A stretch of DNA of 64,000 nucleotides from Tipula vernalis. Taxonomy: Eukaryota > Arthropoda > Insecta > Diptera > Tipulidae. Positions within the stretch are counted from its first letter, which is position 1, and each line of letters opens with the position of its first letter. The notes under the pieces are model-generated. The model saw only the letters and a program-made list of their open reading frames with translations. It did not search any database and was not told the origin of the DNA. The position numbers and the translations under genes were made by a program. The stretch spans positions 39,040,590-39,104,589 of the forward strand of contig OY282560.1 of NCBI GenBank assembly GCA_958295665.1, read 5' to 3'. This document shows, one piece after another, positions 48,300-59,039 of the stretch.

Positions 48300-50290
48300 A
48301 AAATGTATAAAGTCATTTCTCGAAGTGTTGCATAACTTTTAAAATGTTGATAAATTTCTTTTTAATTTGAATTTAAGCGTTTTACATATCTAAAAAATTT
48401 GAAAAATTTGAAAACATCGAAAATTTGGAGACAGAAAAATTTTCAGAATTTACGGAATTTGAGAATTTTGAAGATCTCAAAAAATTTGGGGAAGAATAAA
48501 TTGTTTTTTAAAGAAATTGAAAAAATTAGAGTGAATTCTAGAATTTAAATCATTTAAAAAATTTTAAAAAATTTAAGGTTTCAAAAAATTTTCAGAATTG
48601 GGAAATCAGTGGAATATAAATAACTTGAAAATTGTACAATATAATATTCTCAAAGAATTTGATAACCTAAAGAAAAAAATTTAATAGCTAGAAAAGTTTT
48701 AAAAGGTAACAAAATTTTTAGGATTTGAAGAGATTCAGAAACTAAAAGAGAATTTAGAACAATTAGAAAAAATTAGGAATTTAGAAAATTTTGGATATTT
48801 TTGAAAGATGTTAAAAGAATTTTGTGATTTAAAATCTTCGAAGAATTCTAATAATTAAATGAATTCAAAGCATTTTAAGAATTTTTAGGAAAATTTAAAC
48901 AATATAGTGCATTTGAAGCATTATAAATACTTTGTAAGTTTAAAAATTTGAAATTTTTTCAATTTCGAAATATTGGATAACTTTTCAAAATTTATCTTCA
49001 AGGTTTAAAAAATTCAAAGTATTTATAAGGTTTATGAATTTAAGGAACTTAAGGAATACATAAGAATTGATAGTATTGAAAATTTCATAGAATTTTTGAG
49101 TTAAAATATGAACATTAAGTTATTCTGGTATGTACGTATGTACATACGAGTATATACCACATATACCTCTTCGTATAAAATTTAAAAATGAAGTTTCGAA
49201 AATATGTGATGATGTGATAAATTTGGGTAAACATAAATAATTGAAAGATGACTTTAGAATTTTAATATCATAAAAATCGTTTAAGAAAGTTTTAAGCAAT
49301 TTTAGAATTTAAAAAATTAAAACTGTAGAGAATTTGAAAGTAAATTTACATAAATAAATAAATAAATATAACATAAATTTGCTTTATGAATTTATGGAGA
49401 ATTGCAACTTTGCGAAACTTGATAAATAAATTGTGTAATTATAAATTATTATAGAGATAAATTTTAAATTTTTTGGTTGAACGATTTTAAATTATTATTG
49501 AAATTTTAATTATTTGAGGAATTTAAAATTGAAAAAATTTGAGATTTTGGTTAGTTTTACGGTTTTTGGAAACTAAGAGAAATTTAGCTATTTAAGCAGT
49601 TAAGCTTATTAAAGGATTTCAACACATTTGTAATTTCTGACAGGAAAATGTTTGAAAAATTCAAAGCATTTCGTGCTGATAGTGGTGAGGAATATTCAAA
49701 ATTTAAAAAATTTGAAAATTCATAAAATCGAATATTTGAAGAATTTCTAGATATTTACGTGTTTGTGGGTTTTATAAAATGGAACTTGTAGAAATTTCAC
49801 TATTTTGAAAAATTTTGAAATGTTTGAACAATAATTCTTCAATAATTATGTTAATAGGTGTTAAAATCAATAAATTTAATGAATTTCCAGAATTTGGAAA
49901 ACACACATTACCAAATTGGAAAATTGGAAATTAACAAACTTGAACAATTTTGCGAGGTAGTTGAAAAAATTACTGAAGTGTTCCGAAAGATTTTTTGCCA
50001 TTAAGAAATTTGAAAACTTCTAAGCTTTGAGATATTTGATAATAATTTTGAGATCTAAGAATTTCAAAAAAATTTAGGGTTTAAAATTTTTTTAAGATTT
50101 TTAGAATTTAAAAAACCGAGAAATTATGGTAGTTTAAAATTTTAAGAATTTTACTATTTGAGAATTAAGGAATGGAAAAAATTTTAACTTGATATTGATG
50201 GGTTGGCAAAATAATATAATTATTTAATGAATTGGGAAAAATTTGTGAAATTCCAAAAAAAAATTTGAGGAATTTATAGAATGTTGGACC
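48300..50290. repeat. Degenerate GAATTT/AAATTTG word-rich sequence, second block
   Basis: Two kilobases with the same texture as 42850-43963: irregular recurrence of AATTTGAAAATTTG, AAGAATTT and TTTAAGAATT, with no fixed period. The only different segment is a small GTACGTATGTACATACGAGT tract at about 49132-49151. The Helitron apparently inserted into this kind of sequence. Confidence 0.5.
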
Positions 50291-50857
50291 AAAAACGATG
50301 TAATACCGAGACGTCTAATGAACATTTATTTTCAAAAAATAAATAAACAACAACAATAAATGGAAACTACAGTAGAACTGTAATAACCTTATCTTCTTAA
50401 TCCCTTTAAATCAGACTCTCTGCTGTTAATTTCTTCTTACCTCTTACTTCTTCTTGATTTGCGTTTGACTTTGAATTGAGTATGCTCAACGAGTATAAAA
50501 ATTTAAAAAACAAATCTAACAAAAATTCGCATTTCTCACTACTTTTATTTTTGTTTATTTTTTGTATTTACAATTTTTATGTGTGAGTACGTACATCAAT
50601 TCATACAAAATTTGTGATACATAGTTTGAAACAAATAAATAAAAAACATTATGCTGGATACATAGAAAATAAACGCTCCTCGTATATATAGTTTCCTAAT
50701 AAGTTTTTGTTATTGGTTTTGGATTTTTTAACCTTTATTTAACCTTTTCCCGGCTGAATAAAAAAAACTTCAAATTTCGGCTGGAGTTCATATTTTGTAT
50801 ATGAAAATAAAGCGAATTTATGTTACTAACATGGGTGTACATTGCGTTATGAACTAT
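50291..50857. other. Upstream SLO2 intron, nothing recognised
   Basis: AT-rich. Two CCGGCTGAAT/TTTCGGCTGG segments at about 50750-50785 recall the end sequence of the 147-bp-unit element, but too short to call a copy. Confidence 0.35.
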
Positions 50858-52190
50858 TTGTTGTGCCAAGCTGGGAATATACATTTGATTAGGATACTTA
50901 CTAAATGTGGCATTCTAAATTGATTTTTACATGAAGTTCTGGATTATGGCCAAGTATAATGGAACTTGTCTATTTCTCAACCGCTTATAATGAAATTTTG
51001 TATGTGCGTTTGAAATTGGATTTTAAAACGATTTTTGGAAGAAGTTCTGACATATGACCAAGAATGATGGTACTTGCCTATTTCTCAACCGATTATGATG
51101 AAATTTGACAGGTGCATTAAAAATGGGATTCTAAAATGATTTTTGGGTGAAGTTCTGAAACATGGCCAAGTATAATGGAACTTGCCTATTTCTCAACTAA
51201 TTATGATGAAATTCGGTTTGTGCGTTGGAAATTGGATTCTAAAATGATTTTTGGATGAAGTTCTGGAATATGGCCAAGTAAGATGGAACTTGGCTATTTC
51301 TAAACCGATTATGATTAAATTTGACTTGTACAGTGGAAATGGGATCTTCAAATGATTTTTAGATGAAGTTCTGGAATATAGCCAAATATGATGTAACTTG
51401 TCTATTTCTTAAGCGATTTAGATGAAACTTGACACGTGCGATAGAAATGGGATTCTAAAATGATTTTTAGATGAAGTTCTGGAATATGGCCAAGTAGAAT
51501 GGAGCTTGTTTATTTCTTGAACGATTTTGATGAAATTCGACTTGTACGATGGAAATGAGATCTTCAAATCATTTTTAGATGAAGTTCTGGAGTAAGGCTA
51601 AGTAGGATGGAACTTGGGTATTTCTTAACCGAGTACGATAAAATTCTACTTGTATGATGGAAATGGGATCTTCAAATGATTTTTAGATGAAGTTCTGGAA
51701 TATGGCCAAGTAGGATGGAAGTTGGCTATTTCTTGAACGATTTTGACGAAATTCGACTTGTATGATGGAAATGGGATCTTCAATTGATTTTTAGATGAAG
51801 TTCTGGAATATGGCCAAGTAGGATGGAACTTGGCTGTTTCGTGAACGATTTTGATGAAATTCGACAAGTGCGATAGAAATGGGATTCTAAAATGATATTT
51901 AGATGAAGTTCTGGAATATGGTCAATTAGGAAGGGATCGGTTATTTCTCAATCGATTAAGATAATTTTTTACTTGTGTGTTTACAGAGGAATACCATTTT
52001 GTGAACAATTAAAATTGTTGGTTTAGAAATTCGATATGAAGTTTTGCAAGTATGTCAAAGGTGTTAAAGATTTTTTCTATTAGATTGATTATTTACTAGA
52101 AGATATTTTTCCGCAATTATTTAAAAAACACTTTTGATTGAAATATAATGTGACTCTAAAGAAATAAAATAAACTTTGTTTGGGGGATTT
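50858..52190. repeat. Left arm of the fold-back element
   Basis: Units contain TATGGCCAAGTAGGATGGAA, TTCTTGAACGATTTTGATGA, AATTCGACTTG and TTTTTAGATGAAGTTCTGG. The unit length is a multiple of three, which gives apparent 36-residue protein repeats on the minus strand; these are artefacts. The arm includes a segment of about 90 bp (about 52010-52100) that is absent from the right arm. Confidence 0.88.
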
Positions 52191-53873
52191 TACTAACAAT
52201 TGAGCTAATAAAAAGTAAAATGAGGGGGCATTAGAATAAATATTACCTGTCGCACCGTCGCTCAATTAGCAAAGCTGGTTAGAAACACTTTCTATACAAT
52301 AAGCATTGAGAAGCATAATAGAGATTGGCTGACAAGAATCTCTATTTGAATTGCGCAAGAGCCGGTCTTTCTTATTTTTAGAATTCTTTTAATATAGAAT
52401 TTAAAATTAGTATAGGCAAAGCGAGAAAACGCTAGTAATAAAGCAGAAAGGGTTCTAAATATGACGAAATTGACAATTCTGTACTACACCTATTCATGCA
52501 GTCATCTTTTTCGGCCATAACACAGCTTTTCGAAATTGTTTTTGTAACACTACACAAGCATCATGAATAACTGAGATAGTATTGGGCGCTATCAGCTCTA
52601 CCAACTGTTGGCAACATGTTGACTAAAATAACCCTGTTGTTTTCTGAATGCCCCGATTTATCGAAAATTCCATGGCTATGTTATGTATCGAATGTCATTT
52701 TGCCCCTTAGTAAATTTTGAAAGCCACCATGTTGCGGGACCTGAAAGCATCCAATGACACCCATTTCCAAGCCGTTGAAAGCTTACTAAAAGCGATTGTG
52801 TTGGAGTCAGTGGTTTAATTTTCCACTTTGTTTTTTAAAGCCAACATATCAAAAATTCCTCGATCTCATACTGTTTGAATAATAATTCAAATCAAATCAT
52901 TTTTGACGTCAAGAACGACGTGATGATAATTATCTTTAGCAAAAATCATGGAACATATCTAACACCTGATAAAGAAAAGCACATAAGCAGCACGGTTATT
53001 GTACAGTTGAAATTGTAATTAAATAAATATTTTATACAAAAACCGCTAATACGCTATAAAGCAAATTAATTAATGAAATATGAATATGTATTATTAGGTA
53101 AAAGTAATATTAAATATAAGTGATAATTATATTAATTATTATAATAAGTGATATATGCAAAATGAAAATTTTTTGATCGAATAGACCCCTTGTTTGATTC
53201 ATAAATTTATTTTAGAATTATGTTCATTTTACACTTTACAGGGATACTAACTACAGTTTCGTTAATTAGACAACAATTTAAAATGATCAGTCGATCAAGA
53301 AGCTATAGTAATATTTTTTGACGTTTTCTCTAAATAGGAAAATCCATGAAAACTTGGGAACTTTGCTTTAAAATTAGATTAACCTATACCAGGAGGGATG
53401 TGCGTGAGATTTTTATTCCAGAAATAATGGAAAGATCCCCTGAGGATGTTAGGCCTTACAGATCCATTAGCCGCACATTATTTATTCTAAAAACCAAACC
53501 TTACATAAAATACCGGTTCAGTAGATTAGATTCAACGACTTCACGCGACGTGACCTCATAAAATGATGACACACTCCGGAACAAAGAGGTACTATTATGT
53601 TCATTCATTGATATTCCACGGGCTTTTCATAATACCAAATTCAAAGTCCTTCCGGAACAAGGACAATCATGGGGTATAGACTCGGCCTGATCCTATAAGT
53701 AGTTTGCTTCTTTGTAGCATCATGAATAACATGAGATGTTATAATAATTAATAACAAAATGTTTAATAATAACTATTACTTCTATTTTGGTTCTCACCTC
53801 ACCGAGAAATACTATGCAAATGCGAGATTTGTATGAAATTTTTCTGTGAGGTGAGAACCATAATCGGGCTAAG
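52191..53873. other. Central region of the fold-back element
   Basis: 1.7 kb of mixed composition without a recognised domain. Short frames around 52600-52830 and 53346-53561 look more protein-like than the surroundings, but I could not assign them. If the element once coded a transposase, its remains would be here. A small hairpin lies at 53789-53859. Confidence 0.35.
53789..53859. repeat. Small hairpin, GGTTCTCACCTCAC inverted repeat
   Basis: GGTTCTCACCTCAC (53789-53802) and its exact complement GTGAGGTGAGAACC (53846-53859) enclose 43 bp. The inverted similarity continues weakly inward (GAGAAAT with ATTTTTC). It could be a minimal MITE or a structured site just outside the right arm of the fold-back element. 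Confidence 0.75.
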
Positions 53874-55003
53874 AGTTAAACAAAGTTTATTTTATTTCTT
53901 TAGAGTCACATTATATTTCAATCAAAAGTGTTTTTTTAAATAATTGCGGAAAATGGTATTCCTCTGTAAACACACAAGTAAAATTTTATCATAATCGATT
54001 GAGAAATAACCGACTCCCTTCCTAATTGACCATATTCCAGAACTTTTTCTAAATATCATTTTAGAATCCCATTTCTATCGCACTTGTCGAATTTCATCAA
54101 AATCGTTCAAGAAATATCTAAGTTCCATTCTACTTGGCCATATTCCAGAACTTCATCTAAAAATCAATTAAAGATCCCATTTCCATCACACAAGTCGAAT
54201 TTCATCAAAATCGTTCAAGAAATAGCCAAGATTCATCCTACTTGGGCATATTCCAGAACTTCATCTAAAAATCATTTGAAGATCCCCTTTCCATCGTATA
54301 AGTAGAATTTTGTCGAAATCGTTCAAAAAATGGCTAACTTCCATCCTACTTGGCCCCAATACAAAACTTGGCCACATTACAAAACTTCTTCTAAATATCA
54401 TTTTAGAATCCCATTTTTATCGCACTTGTCGAATTTCATCAAAATCGTTCAAGAAATAGACAAGTTCCATTCTACTTGGCCATATTCAAGAACTTAATCT
54501 AAAAATCATTTGAAGGCCCCATCTCCATCATACAAGTCGAATTTCGTCAAAATCGTTCAAGAAATAGGCAAGTTCCGTCCTACTGGGCCATATTCAAGAA
54601 CTTCATCTAAAAATCATTTGAAGATCCCATTTCCATCATATAAGTCGAATTTCGTCAAAATCTTTGAAGAAATAGGCAGGTTCCATTCTACTTGGCCATA
54701 TTCCAGAACTTTTTCTAAATATCATTTTAGAATCGCATTTTTATCGCACTTGTCGAATTTCATCAAAATCGTTCAAGAAATATCCAAGTTCCATCCTACT
54801 TTGTCATATTCCAGAACTTCATCTAAAAACATTTGAAGGTCCCATTTCCATCGTACAAGTCGAATTTCATCATAATCTGTTGAGAAATAGACAAATTCCA
54901 TACTACTTGGCCATATTCCAAAATCTTTTCTAAAAATCATTTTAGAATCCCACATTTAGTCAGTGTCGTACTCAAACGTATATTGCTGGTTGGCCACAAT
55001 AAA
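53874..55003. repeat. Right arm of the fold-back element
   Basis: The same 108-bp unit in inverted orientation: CTTCATCTAAAAATCATTTG, GATCCCATTTCCATC, AAGTCGAATTTCATCAAAAT and CCTACTTGGCCATATTCC. Units near 54340-54380 are partly rearranged. Compared with the left arm, a segment is missing at about 53955, at an ATTTT microhomology. Confidence 0.88.
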
Positions 55004-55640
55004 TAACCCATAACCCAATGAAAACCCATCGTTAATTTGTTAATAAAGAAAAAAACAAATAATTCCCTTTATTCACCGGTCGTGATTCAATTAATACCAG
55101 TTTAGCTCTAAATATGTAAACAAATGATCATTTTTTGTTTTATGACGACACTCTATTCTAGTATTAAAGGAGACCTTTAAATTACAACAAGAAGTAAAAA
55201 AACGAAAACTAAAAACAAATACAAAAATGGTTCATTCGCTTTTTCTCTATTTAGTTACATACACGTGGCAGAATTGTGTGACGTCACGAACACGTGACTC
55301 GAAACATCGAGCTAACCTTGTTTGAATCATGCTCATCGGTGTACCAGCGCATACTAACTAGTTTACCACACGAAAATTTTTCTGAATACATATTTTTGAC
55401 CTCGCTCAAAACAATCTCGTATTAGTTGAAGAGTAAATTTAGTCAAAGAGAGAATTATGTTTTTGTGGTTTCAAGTATATTGCGTAGGGGCTCACTGTAT
55501 TGTTCGAAATATAATTTCTACACTCAAATAGGTATTTTCTACACCCAACTAATTTGAATGTTTATTTATTCGACATGAGACGTCTCTATGAAATCTACTA
55601 TAGTTTTTGGTTGGACTTTGAGGATACAAAAAGTATGGTA
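55004..55640. other. Intron with clustered CRE and E-box palindromes
   Basis: Mostly AT-rich. Within 35 bp it carries CACGTG (55262-55267), TGACGTCA (55279-55286) and CACGTG (55291-55296), in a locally GC-richer patch. These are perfect consensus sites for CREB/ATF-type and bHLH factors. Whether they act is unknown. Confidence 0.4.
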
Positions 55641-56420
55641 TAGTAATTTTGGTATTTTAAAGTTTCTTAAAAGTTAAAAAATTGCGTTTCAAAAATTTAA
55701 AAATTTTGATAAATTTGTTAAAGACATTGCAAATTTGAAAATATAGAACACTTGAAAGAATAACGGAACTTGAGAATTTTGAATAAATTAGAGAATTTGA
55801 ACTAAATTAAGTAGCTTTTATGAATTTATTACAATGAATTCTAGAATTGACTGAATTTGATGTTTAAAAATTTTTGTAGAGACTGCGAAATTTGATGAAT
55901 ATAAAGAATTCCAAACAATCGTCACATTTGATATTTAGTTACGGAATTTAAAAAATTTGAGACATTTGAAAGATTTGATGAATTCGAAGTATTTGATTCA
56001 AGTCAACGAGGCATTAGATGTGAAGTATTCAAAAGTATCGACCGAAGGATATTTTATACAATTGGAAGTCCAGTAGATTTTATAGATAACTTAAGGAATT
56101 ATTATTATTTTTTTTTGTAAATAGGGAATTCGAAAAATTGCACAATTTTGGAATTATTAGTAGAAGAAAAACTAGAAAATTTACAGAATTTGGTTATATT
56201 TCAGAATGTGGAAATAACTTTGTGGAATTTGAAAAAAATCTTGAAGCTGAATTTAAAGAATTTGAAAATTTTGAATATATTTAAGATTTCCAAAAATTTA
56301 AAGAATTTAGAACAAAGAATTTTAATATTTTAAATTTATTAATATTGAATTAGAAAAATGTTTGGAATTTGAACAATTTAAAGTACTTGAAACTTGAAGA
56401 ATTGAAAGGATAAGTTTAAA
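55641..56420. repeat. Degenerate GAATTT/AAATTTG word-rich sequence, third block
   Basis: The same irregular AATTTGAAAATTTG texture as at 42850-43963 and 48300-50290. An open frame at 56148-56333 is Leu/Asn/Lys-rich low-complexity translation of it and not a gene. Confidence 0.45.
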
Positions 56421-56816
56421 AAAATCAGTACATTCGGAAAAATGAAAACACAGTTAAGATTCAAATGGCAGATATGAAGTTGGATGTTAAAGTAGGTATT
56501 ATCGTATTTAAAAATTAGTTTATTAAAAATATGGAATAGGCTTAAGCCGCATTCTCGAAAAATGTCGACAATATCTTTCAATTTTCTTAGTAATTTTAGG
56601 AAAATATGAGGAAAATTAATTCCATTAAGTTCTTCTGTTGTGAAACTACCAAAAAGTTACTGTCGACAGTTTTTCAGTATGTAACATCAAATGATTTAAT
56701 TGTATTTAACATAATTTGTAAGGTCAATACACTATCATTATAATTAACTTATACATAAATCAAAAATTATAATGTAGAATGAGTATAAATTTATCACAAA
56801 AACAAATAAATTTTCG

Positions 56817-57234
56817 TTAATTACCCAAACATTTATTAAACATTTTTAAAAAAAAAATTTTTTTTTTTGAAGCGGAGTGACGTAAGTGATCTTTTTATAA
56901 TTAATATTATTTCGTATAATCACAAAACACCAACAGTTTTCACTTACTTAAAAATAAAAAAACCAAAATTTTATTTTTGAATTTATTTACTTTTATTTAT
57001 TTAAAATTACAACTAGTTTCGATCTTGTAAAGATCATCTACAGGTAATTTTTTGCAATCGAATTGCAAAAAATTACCTGTAGATGATCTTTACAAGATCG
57101 AAACTAGTTGTAATTTTAAATAAATAAAAGTAAATAAATTCAAAAATAAAATTTTGGTTTTTTTATTTTTAAGTAAGTGAAAACTGTTGGTGTTTTGTGA
57201 TTATACGAAATAATATTAATTACCCAAACATTTA
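56817..57234. repeat. Insertion-like block between 19-bp direct repeats
   Basis: TTAATTACCCAAACATTTA occurs at 56817-56835 and again at 57216-57234. Between the two lie an A10/T11 tract (56848-56868) and the 325-bp palindrome. A long direct repeat next to a T-run could be a target-site duplication of a retroposed sequence on the minus strand. Alternatively the whole is a local duplication that made the palindrome. The two readings cannot be separated here. Confidence 0.6.
56898..57222. repeat. Near-perfect 325-bp palindrome
   Basis: Arms of 161 bp (56898-57058 and 57062-57222) are exact complements as far as I can check by eye, with a 3-nt spacer (CGA). Each arm contains CACAAAACACCAACAGTTTT, AAAATTACAACTAGTTTCGA and AGATCATCTACAGGTAATTT. 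No coding potential. Exact identity of long arms implies a very recent origin, ongoing gene conversion, or an assembly/library fold-back artefact. Confidence 0.95.
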
Positions 57235-58420
57235 CTAATTATATCCTTCCAATTAAGGTTTATTAAGTAAAAATATTAAATTTCTGTATAATATTGAATA
57301 AATGTCTTAATTGACACTTACATAAACAATTTATTAAAGCAATAAATTTTTAATTGACGAATTTAAATATTATTTGCAAATTATCCGGGTGGCCTCTACA
57401 CTAGAAATCTTTAATTAAAACTTTTTAACTTTGGATTAGTAATTATTGAAAAAACTAAAAAATAAAACGTGATCCAATTATTGTTTTATTTATAAACAAC
57501 AACTAGATAAAAGTTTTTTATGTACATGTGTTTTTTATGATATCAAATTGTTATCTTTATTTTTCATCTGTTTATAAGTATTGTGTGGTATGATAACAAA
57601 ATTTTTAACGAATTAATCAATTTATTTTTCTATATTGGTTCAGTTATTGTTGCTATTTTCTGTGAAGTTTACGTCGTAACAGATAAACTTGTTGTGATGG
57701 ATTCTTTGATGTGACCAATTTAGATATTGATTACTTCAAAATAGAAAATTGTTATTTTTGTATTTTATTTGGCTCTTTTATTACGAGTATATACGAGTAC
57801 TTCAATATTCAGGTCAATAGGTAAATGTTTTTTTTATGTACATGGTGAAATGTTACGAAAATAATATTATCGATTACTAATCTCTAAGCTTTTAAACAAA
57901 ATTTATAAATGGATTAAGTTCAACTTTGTGCAGGTTATTATGCCTCGAAGTCGTTCTTAAAAGTAAGTGCTCCTGGGGCCATTTAAATATTACAGAGTCG
58001 GCAAAATTATGTCAGCGTACTGCCAACTTCAAACAGAGTAATCAGTAGACCGGATGCACATAGTTTGAGCTTTTGTTTGATTGTTAATCTAATGAACCAA
58101 ACGCGAGACGGTTCCTTTAAAACAAAGTGTCTAATAATTTCATTTTCAGTTTTTGAAAATGACGAAACAATTGTAGATGATAATGTCGAGGCACGCGTCT
58201 TTATCGTCAGCGTGAAAAACCAGGAGTGCGCTACCTTACCAGCTACCAGCTAAGGCACATGAACTTTTAAAGTTAAGAAATTTGTTAGTCCGTACTGAAG
58301 AATGTATGGGTGAAAGGAGCTGATTTTAGAATAATGAATCTCATTTATCATCTCTTGTAATTTATTTCATGTTTCTCACTGCTTATAAGCCATTTCATTA
58401 CGTATTTATCATTTGTGATT
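57235..58420. other. Upstream SLO2 intron, nothing recognised
   Basis: AT-rich. A 62-codon plus-strand frame (58065-58253) has fairly normal amino-acid composition but no recognisable domain. Confidence 0.35.
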
Positions 58421-58423
58421 TCT

Positions 58424-58572
58424 GTTTTCTCATTTCTCATTTCTCGTTTCTCATGTCTCATTTTTCATTTCTCATTTCTTATTTCTCATTCCTCATTTCC
58501 CATTTCTCATTACTCATTCCTCATTTATCGTTTCTTATTTCTCATTTCTTATTTCTCATTTCTTATTTTCAG
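58424..58572. repeat. Heptamer array, (TTTCTCA)n
   Basis: About 20 imperfect units of 7 bp (TTTCTCA with TTTCTTA, TTCCTCA and TTTTTCA variants). The same period as the AAAAGTG array at 6741-7297 but a different sequence. Open frames across it are artefacts. Confidence 0.9.
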
Positions 58573-58941
58573 TAAAACCTGTTTAACATTAAAGCTAAAC
58601 ATTTTTTAAGAATAGTGTGCTGTTTTTGTTTATCTTTAAAATGATTTGTTCGTTTTACTTTTTACCAAAAAATGTTTATCTCGTCTAAACAAAAAAAAAA
58701 TATTTTGTACTTTATCATCTTCTAAGATCAAAAAACCATTAATTTTATATCTCGCACAATATAAAATTTTTTAAATCTAAAGCATTAAAATAAAATAAAC
58801 GCGATAAGAATTTTGACCTCTTCACTTTTTCTGATAAGATTTACTGCTTTCAATTTTTATATCCAATAAATGAACATAAATATTATCAAACATCAGAAGA
58901 AAATCTATTCGATAATGTAGCGCATGTATTTCATACACACT

Positions 58942-58943
<2 letters not shown>

Positions 58944-59036
<93 letters not shown>
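58944..59036. repeat. (AT)n microsatellite
   Basis: An uninterrupted 93-bp AT dinucleotide tract. It can form cruciforms and is likely to be length-polymorphic. Confidence 0.98.

Positions 59037-59039
<3 letters not shown>

Larger units (their letters stand above)
50858..55003. mobile_element. 4.1-kb fold-back element with 108-bp tandem units in both arms
   Basis: Two long arms (50858-52190 and 53874-55003) are inverted relative to each other and enclose 1.7 kb of unique sequence. Outer ends correspond (TTGTTGTGCCAAGC and GCAATATACGTTTGAGT on the other strand). Each arm carries about nine direct units of 108 bp. The inner borders also match, through AAACACTTTTGATTGAAATA and AAGAAATAAAATAAACTTTG. 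The design (long inverted arms built of tandem units) recalls fold-back elements such as FB or Galileo in flies, but no transposase or target duplication was recognised, so the family is open. Confidence 0.8.

Noticed and set aside
52240..52400. tRNA-like segment (CGTCGCTCAATTAGCAAAGC)
   Set aside because: No matching acceptor stem or T-loop could be folded around it.
51646..54836. Protein-like 36-residue repeats (F-I-K-I-V-Q-E-I-A-K-F-H-P-T-W-P-Y-S-R-T)
   Set aside because: The 108-bp unit is a multiple of three, so a non-coding array stays open; they occur in both inverted arms and lack start context or conservation of frame.
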